A stretch of 30,049 bases of DNA, from positions 1-30,049 of IMG/VR virus record IMGVR_UViG_3300032342_000041. The stretch is one strand, 5' to 3'. Both the position numbers and the translations under genes were made by a program. Source of the stretch: a virus. Below the pieces are notes generated by a model, which searched no databases, was not told the DNA's origin, and saw only the letters and a program-made list of their open reading frames with translations. Position 1 is the stretch's first letter, and each line of letters starts with the position of its first letter. This document shows, one piece after another, positions 7,763 to 13,663 of this stretch.

Positions 7763-8932
7763 ATGGCAAAGCAGACATTAGATGACATCGCCAATAACCC
7801 CGGACCTTTTATGATAAAGGTAGGGATTATCGTCGTTGTGGGTATTATAGGGCTTTGGGCTCTGTTTCACACGATATCACTCGTAAAGATTGAAGGTAAC
7901 GAAGCTGTCGTAAGGCAGGATCTGTTTCAGGGTGTTATGAAAGATGTATGGACCTCTGGAACAAAGGTCTACTGCGGATGGACTACCGATATCTATAAGT
8001 ATGATATTGGAACACAGAAAGTAACCTTTGATACAAAAGGTGATAATAGAGATGCTGAATATGATAGGATAGAGGTTAATTGCGGTGAGAATGGTGGTCA
8101 GAAAGCTTGGATCGCTATCTCTATGAACTATCGTATAGGGTATGATACAGCAAAGGACGGAACTCCAGTATTTGCCCCAGAAAAATTAGTTACTCTTCAT
8201 AAAGAGGGATTAAGAGAAACGTATGAAAGTGTCATTCTAAAGAGGACTATGGTTGAGGTAGTAAATAAAGTAGCAAGACCGCACTCAGCTATATCCATAT
8301 ACTCTGGTCAGGGATTTGTTGACTTTGTTCAAGCATTGGAGAGTGAATTAAAACAATCTGATGTACTTAAGGAACGAGGTATCTATGTTGAGAATACTAT
8401 CGTTTATAGTGTTCACCTTGATCCCAAGTATGAAGCTGAAATTGCCGCTAAAGTGTTGGCAGTTCAGGAAACCCTGAAGATTAAGGAGCAGACCACAGCA
8501 AAGCAGGAAGAGGCAAAGAGGATGTTTGCCGAATCCCAGGCTAATGTTGAAAAGGTCAGGCAGGATTCAGAAGCTGCTAAAATTCAGATGGTTAAGCAGG
8601 CCGAGGCTAACAACGAGAGAGAGATCCTCGCGGCACAAGCAGAGAAACAGAAGAGAGTGCTTGAAGCCGAAGGTAATAGGGATGCCAACTTAGCCAACGC
8701 TTCTGGTGTTCTTGCTTTGGGTAAAGCGCAGGCCGAAGTAGAGCAGTTGAAGAGGGATGCTATGTATGCCGGAGAGGCTGGATCAAGACGAGCTTCGGTT
8801 GAAATAGCCGGTTTACAAGCAGATAAGCTTAAAGGTATGCTTACCGGTGTAAGTGTTATATCAGACAAAGCCCTATATAATATGGGTAAGTCTACCGGAA
8901 TGTATACTGTGGGTGTAGGAGACGATAAGTAA
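7763..8932 (+). CDS. SPFH/band-7 (prohibitin-like) membrane protein
   Basis: A 389-aa protein taking the ATG at 7763, which follows a GAGGGG ribosome binding site; an upstream in-frame TTG at 7739 is less likely. It has a transmembrane helix at about residues 17-40 (VGIIVVVGIIGLWALFHT), an SPFH domain with VKIEGNEAVVRQDLFQG then a beta-rich core to about residue 220, and a long alanine/glutamate/lysine coiled coil from about 230 to 350. This is the layout of prohibitins and HflK/C, which assemble into membrane cages and can regulate the FtsH protease. Phage copies are known but uncommon. Possible roles are control of host membrane proteolysis or organising a membrane site for replication; both are inferences. 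Confidence 0.87.
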   Translation: MAKQTLDDIANNPGPFMIKVGIIVVVGIIGLWALFHTISLVKIEGNEAVVRQDLFQGVMKDVWTSGTKVYCGWTTDIYKYDIGTQKVTFDTKGDNRDAEYDRIEVNCGENGGQKAWIAISMNYRIGYDTAKDGTPVFAPEKLVTLHKEGLRETYESVILKRTMVEVVNKVARPHSAISIYSGQGFVDFVQALESELKQSDVLKERGIYVENTIVYSVHLDPKYEAEIAAKVLAVQETLKIKEQTTAKQEEAKRMFAESQANVEKVRQDSEAAKIQMVKQAEANNEREILAAQAEKQKRVLEAEGNRDANLANASGVLALGKAQAEVEQLKRDAMYAGEAGSRRASVEIAGLQADKLKGMLTGVSVISDKALYNMGKSTGMYTVGVGDDK

Positions 8933-8941
8933 TTGTGGCGG

Positions 8942-9044
8942 GCCGTCGTAGCCGACGGACAAGGCTATGGCCTGTAGTATTGTGATAACGGAAAGTAGAC
9001 AATATGAACCAGGATGGGAAGCGAGTGGTCGAGTCTACGACGGC
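8942..9044 (+). promoter_or_regulatory. candidate RNA structure around the microprotein start
   Basis: A perfect 10-bp inverted repeat (GCCGTCGTAG at 8942-8951 and CTACGACGGC at 9035-9044) encloses three smaller hairpins: 8959-8975 (loop TATG), 8978-8983 with 8999-9004, and 9008-9011 with 9026-9029. The left arm can instead pair locally, CCGTCG 8943-8948 with CGACGG 8953-8958, so two exclusive folds exist. The GGAAAG ribosome binding site of the 38-aa gene lies in the loop of the third hairpin. A translational switch is possible. The right arm is coding, and a 10-bp inverted repeat at this distance is expected a few times per 30 kb by chance, so support is modest. Confidence 0.35.
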
Positions 9045-9120
9045 ACCAGTCTATTGTGGTTTCTGTCCAGATGATAAAAAGTGTAAAAAGTGTCCTATTG
9101 GTGGAGAAAATGAAGAATAA
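9004..9120 (+). CDS. four-cysteine microprotein, 38 aa
   Basis: A reading frame from the ATG at 9004 encodes 38 residues with two CxxC knuckles, CGFC at 18-21 and CKKC at 27-30, spaced as in small zinc-ribbon or treble-clef proteins. GGAAAG at 8990-8995 is a correctly spaced ribosome binding site. The frame overlaps the start of the prepilin gene by 11 bases, an arrangement seen throughout this phage. The two knuckles make a random frame unlikely. It should bind one zinc ion. The function is unknown; it might be a regulator or a chaperone for the neighbouring protein. Confidence 0.62.
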   Translation: MNQDGKRVVESTTAPVYCGFCPDDKKCKKCPIGGENEE

Positions 9121-9391
9121 AAAAGGATTTACTTTGGTCGAGGTATGTATAGTCATATCAATAATTGGGCTACTTATTGCCATAGCTATACCAAACTTCC
9201 AAAGAGCTCACAAGTCTGAGATTCTTAAAAAGGGAAAGCTTGTTGAGATTATGAAATACAACAGCTGTAAGCAGGAAGACGTAGATATATTCTTAAAAGA
9301 ATCAAATACTGACTTAGAAACGTTCTGTAATAGCGAAGTACTACAATCCAGGTTTGATAAGTGGATTACAAAGGAGAGAAGTAGTAAGTGA
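9110..9391 (+). CDS. type IV prepilin-like (pseudopilin) protein
   Basis: The 93-aa protein begins with a class III signal peptide: a short basic leader MKNKK, then G-FTLVE, where prepilin peptidase cleaves after Gly6, then a 20-residue hydrophobic helix VCIVISIIGLLIAIAIPNF with the conserved proline. Glu at +5 of the mature chain is present, as needed for pilus assembly. The soluble part is only about 60 residues and contains two cysteines (CKQ and FCNS), so it resembles a minor pilin or pseudopilin. The ATG at 9110 is chosen because GGTGGAG precedes it and longer versions would spoil the leader. Processing would require host prepilin peptidase. Prepilins are unusual in lytic-type phages. 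Confidence 0.85.
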   Translation: MKNKKGFTLVEVCIVISIIGLLIAIAIPNFQRAHKSEILKKGKLVEIMKYNSCKQEDVDIFLKESNTDLETFCNSEVLQSRFDKWITKERSSK

Positions 9392-9573
9392 GCTCTCTCT
9401 GCCGAACTTGTGGCAACCAGATGCCAAAGGAGAGGAAAGGACAGGACCAGTATTGTCCTAACTGCCTGCGAACAGCTAACGAAAAGAAAATACGTGAAGC
9501 TGTTGAAGAACACCTTAGGAAAGTCAAGGAGGCTTGCACAGATGACCGAAGGACAGATATTAAAGAAGTATAA
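9388..9573 (+). CDS. zinc-ribbon-like protein, 61 aa
   Basis: It starts at a GTG overlapping the prepilin TGA by four bases (GTGA), with AAGGAGA about 10 bases upstream. Residues 5-8 (CRTC) and 23-26 (CPNC) form a two-knuckle zinc ribbon, followed by a charged helix with KKIREAVEEHLRKVKEA. The fold suggests nucleic-acid or protein binding. Its end overlaps the next gene by 32 bases and supplies that gene's ribosome binding site. Function unknown. Confidence 0.78.
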   Translation: MSSLCRTCGNQMPKERKGQDQYCPNCLRTANEKKIREAVEEHLRKVKEACTDDRRTDIKEV

Positions 9574-9922
9574 GAGATTTTTTGGTGGGAAGGATAATCT
9601 TGTAGATGGGTATGGACTACAATGCGATGATGGTTGGTATCCTCTTATAGAAGAACTACTTGGTCAGATAGTAAAGACAAAACCGAGTAAAGATTTTAAG
9701 ATAGTTCAGATTAAGGAAAAATTTGGTGGTTTACGAGTGTATGTCAACGGATTCACTGATGAGATAAGAAAACTGATAGATACATATGCCGACCGTAGCT
9801 TTAAGACTTGTGAGTGGTGTGGGAAAATAAAGAACGTTAAGCTTAGACGCAGGACAGGGGTTATAAAAACCCTCTGCGATATTGACTATAAAACTTGGAA
9901 AGATTACGAAAGGGGAAGGTAG
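9542..9922 (+). CDS. conserved phage hypothetical protein (KEKFGGLR...CEWCG type), 126 aa
   Basis: The ATG at 9542 is chosen because AAGGAGG lies about 10 bases upstream; a longer frame from 9410 lies wholly inside the zinc-ribbon gene in another frame and lacks a ribosome binding site. The protein has a C-DDGWYPLIEEL segment, then IVQIKEKFGGLRVYV, an alpha helix and a late CEWCG knuckle with a further cysteine (TLCDID). This is a pattern I recall from conserved hypothetical proteins in bacteria and phages, without known function. It probably binds one zinc ion. It closes the small operon before the non-coding stretch. Confidence 0.8.
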   Translation: MTEGQILKKYKRFFGGKDNLVDGYGLQCDDGWYPLIEELLGQIVKTKPSKDFKIVQIKEKFGGLRVYVNGFTDEIRKLIDTYADRSFKTCEWCGKIKNVKLRRRTGVIKTLCDIDYKTWKDYERGR

Positions 9923-9925
9923 GGT

Positions 9926-10053
9926 CCACGTAGATTACTGGTAGTGCGATAGAGGTTAGGAAGCTGCAGAATAGCGTTACTCGAAAAAGCTTGGCCAGGT
10001 AAAACGCTACACTAATGAGCCTCGCACTATGGCGGCAAAACTAATGTAGGTGG
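9926..10053 (+). ncRNA. candidate structured RNA in a 190-base gene-free stretch
   Basis: The stretch 9923-10112 has no credible gene. It holds three nested helices. An outer one pairs 9926-9937 with 10042-10053 (10 of 12 positions, two G-G mismatches). An 8-bp one pairs TAGTGCGA 9942-9949 with TCGCACTA 10022-10029. A 7-bp one pairs TAGCGTT 9972-9978 with AACGCTA 10003-10009. The order and nesting suggest a folded RNA about 130 bases long. It is followed after 60 bases by a well-translated gene, so it could be a leader element or a free small RNA. No T-loop, anticodon arm or known ribozyme core was found. No U-run terminator is present. Confidence 0.4.
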
Positions 10054-10112
10054 TCACGTGTTATATGTTTCACAGCTACCTTCCCCGATTTTCTCTTGAA
10101 AGGAGAATAAAA

Positions 10113-10823
10113 ATGGGTATCGGAAAAGCATTAAAGAAGTGGATAAAGGGTCTTCGTAAAGGAGCCGCAAAAGGGTATACATCGAACTATAACGTTCAGA
10201 TGGATAACGTTCAGACTTTCAATCAAGGAAACACTCCCACTCTTGTTGAGTGGAGGTCTGACGGCTTAGTAGAACAGAAAGTTCCTAAAGACGAAAGGAT
10301 AGAAAAGAAACCGGTTGATGTGTTCAAAGAGATCCTTATGGAAGAACCGAAGATGAATCTTGTGGACCTGGACAAGCAGATAAAGATGGTTCAGCGCAGG
10401 AAGGAAGTTTTAGAAGACCATCTCGGCCAGAACGACCACTCGCAGGAAACCGAAGTATTAGGGTATCTAAGAGCAAGAAAGATGATATCCAAATTCGGCA
10501 AGGAGTTCAAGTGGCCGGCAACAGACCAAAAGATGATAGACGCCCTATGCTCCAAGTATAAGGTTATGAAGGTGTCTATGGGAGCTTATTATAGGAATAT
10601 GCCTATGGAAGCCATAGACGAGTTAGAGAAGTTCTCAGAGGCTTTCAGCAAGGTATCAAAGGCTAAGCCCCTATTTGAGCTGATCGTCGATTCTGGTGGC
10701 AAAGAACAGAAGAAAGACCCTATCCTGTTGGCAAGGTCTCCTTTTGGACGTTGGTATTACGTCCTGGGAGCTTGGGACAAGGAAGTGGAGATAGTGGACG
10801 ACCTGATATACAATGGGAAATAG
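10113..10823 (+). CDS. conserved hypothetical protein with C-terminal DPILLARSPFGRW motif, 236 aa
   Basis: The ATG at 10113 follows GAAAGGAG; an extended frame back to 10050 would run into the structured non-coding stretch and lacks a binding site. The N-terminus is strongly basic (KALKKWIKGLRKGAAKG). A charged helical part follows around residues 80-115. The C-terminal half has FKWPATDQKMIDAL, then a helix pair, then KKDPILLARSPFGRWYYVLGAWDKE. That last segment recalls a widespread conserved hypothetical family of phages and bacteria, in which DPILLAQSPFG followed by an ILGAWD element is typical. Its function is unknown to me. It ends by overlapping a tiny membrane-peptide gene. Confidence 0.85.
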   Translation: MGIGKALKKWIKGLRKGAAKGYTSNYNVQMDNVQTFNQGNTPTLVEWRSDGLVEQKVPKDERIEKKPVDVFKEILMEEPKMNLVDLDKQIKMVQRRKEVLEDHLGQNDHSQETEVLGYLRARKMISKFGKEFKWPATDQKMIDALCSKYKVMKVSMGAYYRNMPMEAIDELEKFSEAFSKVSKAKPLFELIVDSGGKEQKKDPILLARSPFGRWYYVLGAWDKEVEIVDDLIYNGK

Positions 10824-10908
10824 GCTAAAAAGCATAAAAGAGTTCATACTAATTTTACCGGCTTTTATTGTAATGCTGTGGATAATAAAACCTTGGAGGA
10901 AAGCTTAG
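10813..10908 (+). CDS. tiny membrane peptide, 31 aa
   Basis: This 31-codon frame starts inside the end of the preceding gene (11-base overlap). It encodes a basic N-terminus MGNRLKSIKE, a single hydrophobic helix FILILPAFIVMLWII, and a basic tail KPWRKA, which is a typical single-pass membrane peptide. The next gene's ATG begins four bases after its stop and uses GGAGG in this gene's tail as ribosome binding site. Its own ribosome binding site is not obvious, so it may be translated by coupling. Function unknown; small membrane peptides of this type are common in phage accessory regions. Confidence 0.5.
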   Translation: MGNRLKSIKEFILILPAFIVMLWIIKPWRKA

Positions 10909-10911
10909 AAA

Positions 10912-11070
10912 ATGAACTGGTTGATTTATATAGCGGGGTGGTTTTTAGGATGGGCAATATTCAACGGACTTATCAGATATACCGGTAAGGACGAGAACTG
11001 GGTAACAGCGATAAAACTTGTTATATGGTCTATGCTGTGGATATGGGTTTGTTGGAGGTTCATACGATGA
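10912..11070 (+). CDS. small two-helix membrane protein, 52 aa
   Basis: The frame has the hydrophobic segments LIYIAGWFLGWAIFNGLI and AIKLVIWSMLWIWVCW around a short polar loop RYTGKDENW, so it should form a membrane hairpin. TTGGAGG lies about 10 bases before its ATG. Its TGA overlaps the ATG of the following gene (ATGA), as in the neighbouring gene pairs. It is unusually rich in tryptophan, with seven in 52 residues. I recognise no family. A holin-like or superinfection-exclusion role would fit the size and topology but nothing in the sequence proves it. Confidence 0.68.
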   Translation: MNWLIYIAGWFLGWAIFNGLIRYTGKDENWVTAIKLVIWSMLWIWVCWRFIR

Positions 11071-11315
11071 AAGACCGAGCTATTCGTAGACAGCAGGTAA
11101 AGAGGGTAATAAAGAAAAGACTCAAGGTCATAAAGCAGGTAAGTCCTGACTATAAGGAAGTAATTGAACAGCCTCATAGAATGGCAAAGAAACACCCCCT
11201 TGATTGTGGCAATCCTATGTGTGGATTATGCCATATGCACAAGAGGACAAAAGAGCCGAAAATAAGTGTTTTAAGAAAAGAACCACAGATAGATTATGAG
11301 GACATTGATATATGA
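11067..11315 (+). CDS. small Cys/His phage protein (HPLDCG...CGLCH type), 82 aa
   Basis: It starts at the ATG overlapping the preceding TGA, with TTGGAGG upstream. The N-terminal half is very basic (RAIRRQQVKRVIKKRLKVIK), and the centre holds HPLDCGNPMCGLCHMHK, three cysteines with flanking histidines. This signature is one I recall from many small phage proteins of unknown function (HPLDCGKPKC type). It probably binds a metal and, given the basic helix, perhaps nucleic acid. The end overlaps the next gene by four bases (ATGA). Confidence 0.8.
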   Translation: MKDRAIRRQQVKRVIKKRLKVIKQVSPDYKEVIEQPHRMAKKHPLDCGNPMCGLCHMHKRTKEPKISVLRKEPQIDYEDIDI

Positions 11316-11809
11316 ACGACGGCCCTTGTTATTATTGCGGTAAATCGACGAATAGTCTGGCAGCCAACCCCAGTGAGTGGCCGATAAGATTATGCCATCC
11401 TGATGACCCTGGCAAGGCAAAACACCACCATACAGGGTGTATTTCAGACAGGTTGAGAGCTCTTGAAGTGTCAAAACTACAAAACTGGCTCCTATTCAAC
11501 GATGTCGCATTTTGGGGGTCAGACTACGAGGATACCAGTGACCCAGACCCCAAAAAATGGAAATTTAGGGGTATGGAATTTTGTGCTATATGTAACGACG
11601 TATTTGCGTGGGGTACTGCCGATTGTGAACCTGTTTTGGATTTAGAAGTTCCAATTCTCCATAAGATATATGAAAAATATGGAAAAACAGGCATAGATGC
11701 TTGGTGTTCTTTAAAACGAGATAAAATGGAACCCCAGGAACCCTATATTGAGATGTTCCCGGAGTTCCACAAAATAAGAGACGAGATAGCTACACTAATT
11801 CAGCAGTAG
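11312..11809 (+). CDS. cysteine-containing hypothetical protein, 165 aa
   Basis: It is the last gene of the rightward block. The N-terminus has CYYCGK followed by C and H residues (LCHPDD, HHHTGC) that look like one zinc-binding site, and the middle has a second pair CAICND. The rest is acidic and aromatic, with no recognised domain. It starts by an ATGA overlap with the previous gene, and its last 20 bases overlap the end of the convergent Csx15-like gene. No transcription terminator is visible at this convergent junction. The metal-binding call is from residue spacing only. Confidence 0.78.
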   Translation: MNDGPCYYCGKSTNSLAANPSEWPIRLCHPDDPGKAKHHHTGCISDRLRALEVSKLQNWLLFNDVAFWGSDYEDTSDPDPKKWKFRGMEFCAICNDVFAWGTADCEPVLDLEVPILHKIYEKYGKTGIDAWCSLKRDKMEPQEPYIEMFPEFHKIRDEIATLIQQ

Positions 11810-12203
11810 GATCAAACATCTTACTTCGGCTTCTTGACCTCTCGTATTCAAGGTCAGTAATCTTCTTTAACTGCCAATTATTGAATATAGGATCCTCTTC
11901 CCGTGACCTATATAACTCCAAAGCAAGCGGGAAAAACCCTAATTTTGCGTGTAATTCAACGAGTATATAAGCGCTGGCTATGGGTAGTCCGGGGAAGTTA
12001 ACGCAAATCTTCTTGTTGCCGTTTAGTAGGTCTTTTGGCAGTTGGTTGATAATGTCTATAATCTGAACATAGAGGTTCTTGGATAGATTTAGGTTAACCT
12101 TAACCAATTCCTCCACTGCTATTGTCTTGTATTGGGTCTCTATTTCCTTCAGTATGTTCTCTGTCAACTTCCGTCCGAAGTTGATTATGTAAAGGGTCCT
12201 CAT
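11790..12203 (-). CDS. Csx15-like protein (CRISPR-associated family; candidate cyclic-oligoadenylate binder)
   Basis: From the ATG at 12203 the 137-aa protein matches the layout I recall for Csx15. The order is an N-terminal strand with NFGRKLTENILKEIE; a central helix (QIIDIINQLP); a strand and turn with VNFPGLPIASAYILVELHAKLGFFP, equivalent to the Csx15 P-GL-AAA-LL-ELHG-GHFP region; a strand (LALELYRS); and a charged helix ITDLEYERSRSR. Csx15 accompanies type III CRISPR systems and has been grouped with small CARF-type proteins. A phage copy could bind or cut cyclic oligoadenylates and blunt type III immunity; that is inference. The frame is open to 12260 (GTG), and four other in-frame starts exist, so the start is uncertain. 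It overlaps the next gene by about 104 bases. Confidence 0.55.
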   Translation of the reverse strand: MRTLYIINFGRKLTENILKEIETQYKTIAVEELVKVNLNLSKNLYVQIIDIINQLPKDLLNGNKKICVNFPGLPIASAYILVELHAKLGFFPLALELYRSREEDPIFNNWQLKKITDLEYERSRSRSKMFDPTAELV

Positions 12204-12612
12204 CGGGCTTAACTGCGGTTCCATCGTCTTTTCCATTATCTTTTCCATCCTTTTTATCACTAAATTTTTCTTCCATAGAACCCTGTCTTTTCTTTTCTAG
12301 TTCTATGAGCTTATTCCTATTTTCCGATATCTTAAAGAAACGTTCCCGTATCTCTATCGCACTATCCAATACCTTGAGTATTTCTTCACTGGCATCTTCT
12401 ATCTTGGATTTGCTCATTACGTTGTTAATTTCTATCGCAACTATATCCGGCTCACTCTCATATACAAAGAACGTGGCAGCTATATTCTTGCCTTCGGTAT
12501 CCCTGTCCTTTACCTCAAAGAAGAAAGCACCTACCTTTTCGTGCCTTTCACCTACAGCAAAGAACTCTTCCGGAAAATGCTTTATAATTGTGCTGTATAG
12601 TCTGTCTTTCAT
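12100..12612 (-). CDS. hypothetical protein with disordered charged C-terminus, 170 aa
   Basis: Residues 1-110 look folded: a helix with IIKHFPEEFFAVG, beta strands (GAFFFEVKDR, AATFFVYES, IVAIEINNV), then a long helix ending in KKRQGS. From about residue 112 the chain is highly charged and repetitive (KDGKDNGKDDG), likely disordered; this part is read in another frame by the Csx15-like gene. The start follows a GGGGGAAG ribosome binding site located in the last codons of the homing endonuclease gene. No family recognised. The dual-frame tail raises the possibility that the real stop or the partner's start differs. Confidence 0.7.
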   Translation of the reverse strand: MKDRLYSTIIKHFPEEFFAVGERHEKVGAFFFEVKDRDTEGKNIAATFFVYESEPDIVAIEINNVMSKSKIEDASEEILKVLDSAIEIRERFFKISENRNKLIELEKKRQGSMEEKFSDKKDGKDNGKDDGTAVKPDEDPLHNQLRTEVDREHTEGNRDPIQDNSSGGIG

Positions 12613-13104
12613 TTACTTCCCCCAACGTGCTATACGAACTTTCTCTATATGTTCTGGGGATTTCTTTTTGCCTTTTAATGCTAATCTTACTTTCTCTATA
12701 TGCTCTTTGGTATGCTTTTTTCCTAACTTTGCTAACCTCATTTTTTCTTTAGCTTCTTGTGAGTGGTTCTTTCCAGTCATACCAATATTATTAGCACTTA
12801 TTTTCTTCCTAGTTTCTTCTGATTGTGGGTGTCCATCACCGCCGTCCGCTATGTTATATAAATTATCCTTACCAAACATTTCTCTATATTCTAATATATA
12901 CTTTCTTTCCAGTTCATCTAATTTATCTTTATCTTCTGTATAGACAATAACTTCAAGTTTGAACTTATCTCTACCAAGTTTATTAATAGCCTTTTTTAGA
13001 TAAACTCCACTACCAAAATAACTAGGATTGAACTCCCCTGTTCTTTTACCTATATAAATCTTATTATTGACCGTATCAACGGTTTTATAAATATATCCAG
13101 ACAT
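12613..13104 (-). CDS. free-standing GIY-YIG homing endonuclease with NUMOD3 repeats
   Basis: The 163-aa protein starts with the nuclease core: GYIY at residues 3-6, then KIYIGK at 15-20 (the YIG half), a conserved arginine at 22, and ELERKYILEY at 65-73 containing the likely catalytic glutamate E67. From residue 94 on there are four copies of the NUMOD3 DNA-binding unit (SxEhxxKhRxAxxGKK), the last stopping at the C-terminus. This is the layout of SegA-like endonucleases, which spread by cutting DNA lacking them. No intron is seen. It sits between two minus-strand genes with one-base spacing, and its end carries the ribosome binding site of the next gene. Confidence 0.93.
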   Translation of the reverse strand: MSGYIYKTVDTVNNKIYIGKRTGEFNPSYFGSGVYLKKAINKLGRDKFKLEVIVYTEDKDKLDELERKYILEYREMFGKDNLYNIADGGDGHPQSEETRKKISANNIGMTGKNHSQEAKEKMRLAKLGKKHTKEHIEKVRLALKGKKKSPEHIEKVRIARWGK

Positions 13105-13105
13105 A

Positions 13106-13663
13106 TTAAATCCGCTCTACTTCAATATTCTTGATTTGTACTATTTTGTCAAAATTAGTCTGCAATATCCTTTTTATCTCGTCTTCATCAGCTTTAGATA
13201 CGACATTGAAATCTATAATAAGGTCGTCGTCTACCTTTGTTATCTTAGGCTTCCCCTGAACCCTTCCATCAACAGCCTTTAAGTTAGCTGTTAATATCTC
13301 TATAATCTGGTCATCTGTGGGAAGTTCTTCTGCGCCTAGATTACCCTCTATCCTGACTTTATTCATATTGGACTTTGGGTATGCCTTTATCTTGCTGAAT
13401 TTGTGAAGTGAAATGTCCCTTACAGGCTCTTGTTCTAGGTCTTCTATTCCGAGATATGTGAGGATCTGTTGCCAACTATCGTCGTTGTCCAACGTGACAA
13501 GTGTTTTGCCATCGCTGGTACGTAAATCATAGTCAGTAAGAATATAGTTTTTGGTTCTGGCTATTTGTTTCATCCTTTCCCATACTTTATGGTCCAACTC
13601 AAAGAACTCTGGGAAAGATTTAGCTTCAAATACCCGATTTAATCTATTGAATATGTTTTTCAT
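13106..13663 (-). CDS. hypothetical protein, 185 aa
   Basis: An unrecognised protein in the minus-strand block. It starts with a helical stretch (NIFNRLNRVFEAKSFPEFFELD) followed by a likely globular part with several beta strands, and ends with a two-part alpha/beta pattern in which DDDLIIDFNVV and VQIKNIEVERI are strands around a helix. Its start overlaps the end of the upstream gene by four bases (ATGA). The homing endonuclease follows one base after its stop, so the endonuclease probably landed at this junction. Position next to virion genes suggests a structural or assembly role, without proof. Confidence 0.75.
   Translation of the reverse strand: MKNIFNRLNRVFEAKSFPEFFELDHKVWERMKQIARTKNYILTDYDLRTSDGKTLVTLDNDDSWQQILTYLGIEDLEQEPVRDISLHKFSKIKAYPKSNMNKVRIEGNLGAEELPTDDQIIEILTANLKAVDGRVQGKPKITKVDDDLIIDFNVVSKADEDEIKRILQTNFDKIVQIKNIEVERI

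Noticed and set aside
7371-7778. Minus-strand frame of 135 aa
   Set aside because: Antisense to the RNA ligase end and the 79-aa gene; Ser/Leu-rich and without a start signal.
8943-8958. Hairpin CCGTCG/CGACGG as an intrinsic terminator
   Set aside because: No run of T follows it, so it does not look like a rho-independent terminator.
8935-8985. Short arginine-rich frame starting at GTG 8935
   Set aside because: No ribosome binding site and lies in the inverted-repeat region; no reason to call it a gene.
9410-9541. N-terminal extension of the 126-aa protein
   Set aside because: This part is the zinc-ribbon gene in another frame; AAGGAGG before the ATG at 9542 marks the real start.
9940-10030. 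tRNA or hammerhead ribozyme in the structured stretch
   Set aside because: No T-loop or anticodon arm; the CTAATGAG string lacks the G required in the hammerhead CTGANGA core and the partner GAAA is not placed correctly.
12620-12830. Tandem direct repeats as a CRISPR or satellite array
   Set aside because: They are coding repeats of the NUMOD3 units in the homing endonuclease.
12305-12943. Long open frame on the plus strand (212 aa)
   Set aside because: It lies opposite the homing endonuclease and the 170-aa gene, both of which have ribosome binding sites and recognisable or operon-consistent content; its product is Ser/Leu/Phe-rich, as expected for antisense reading.
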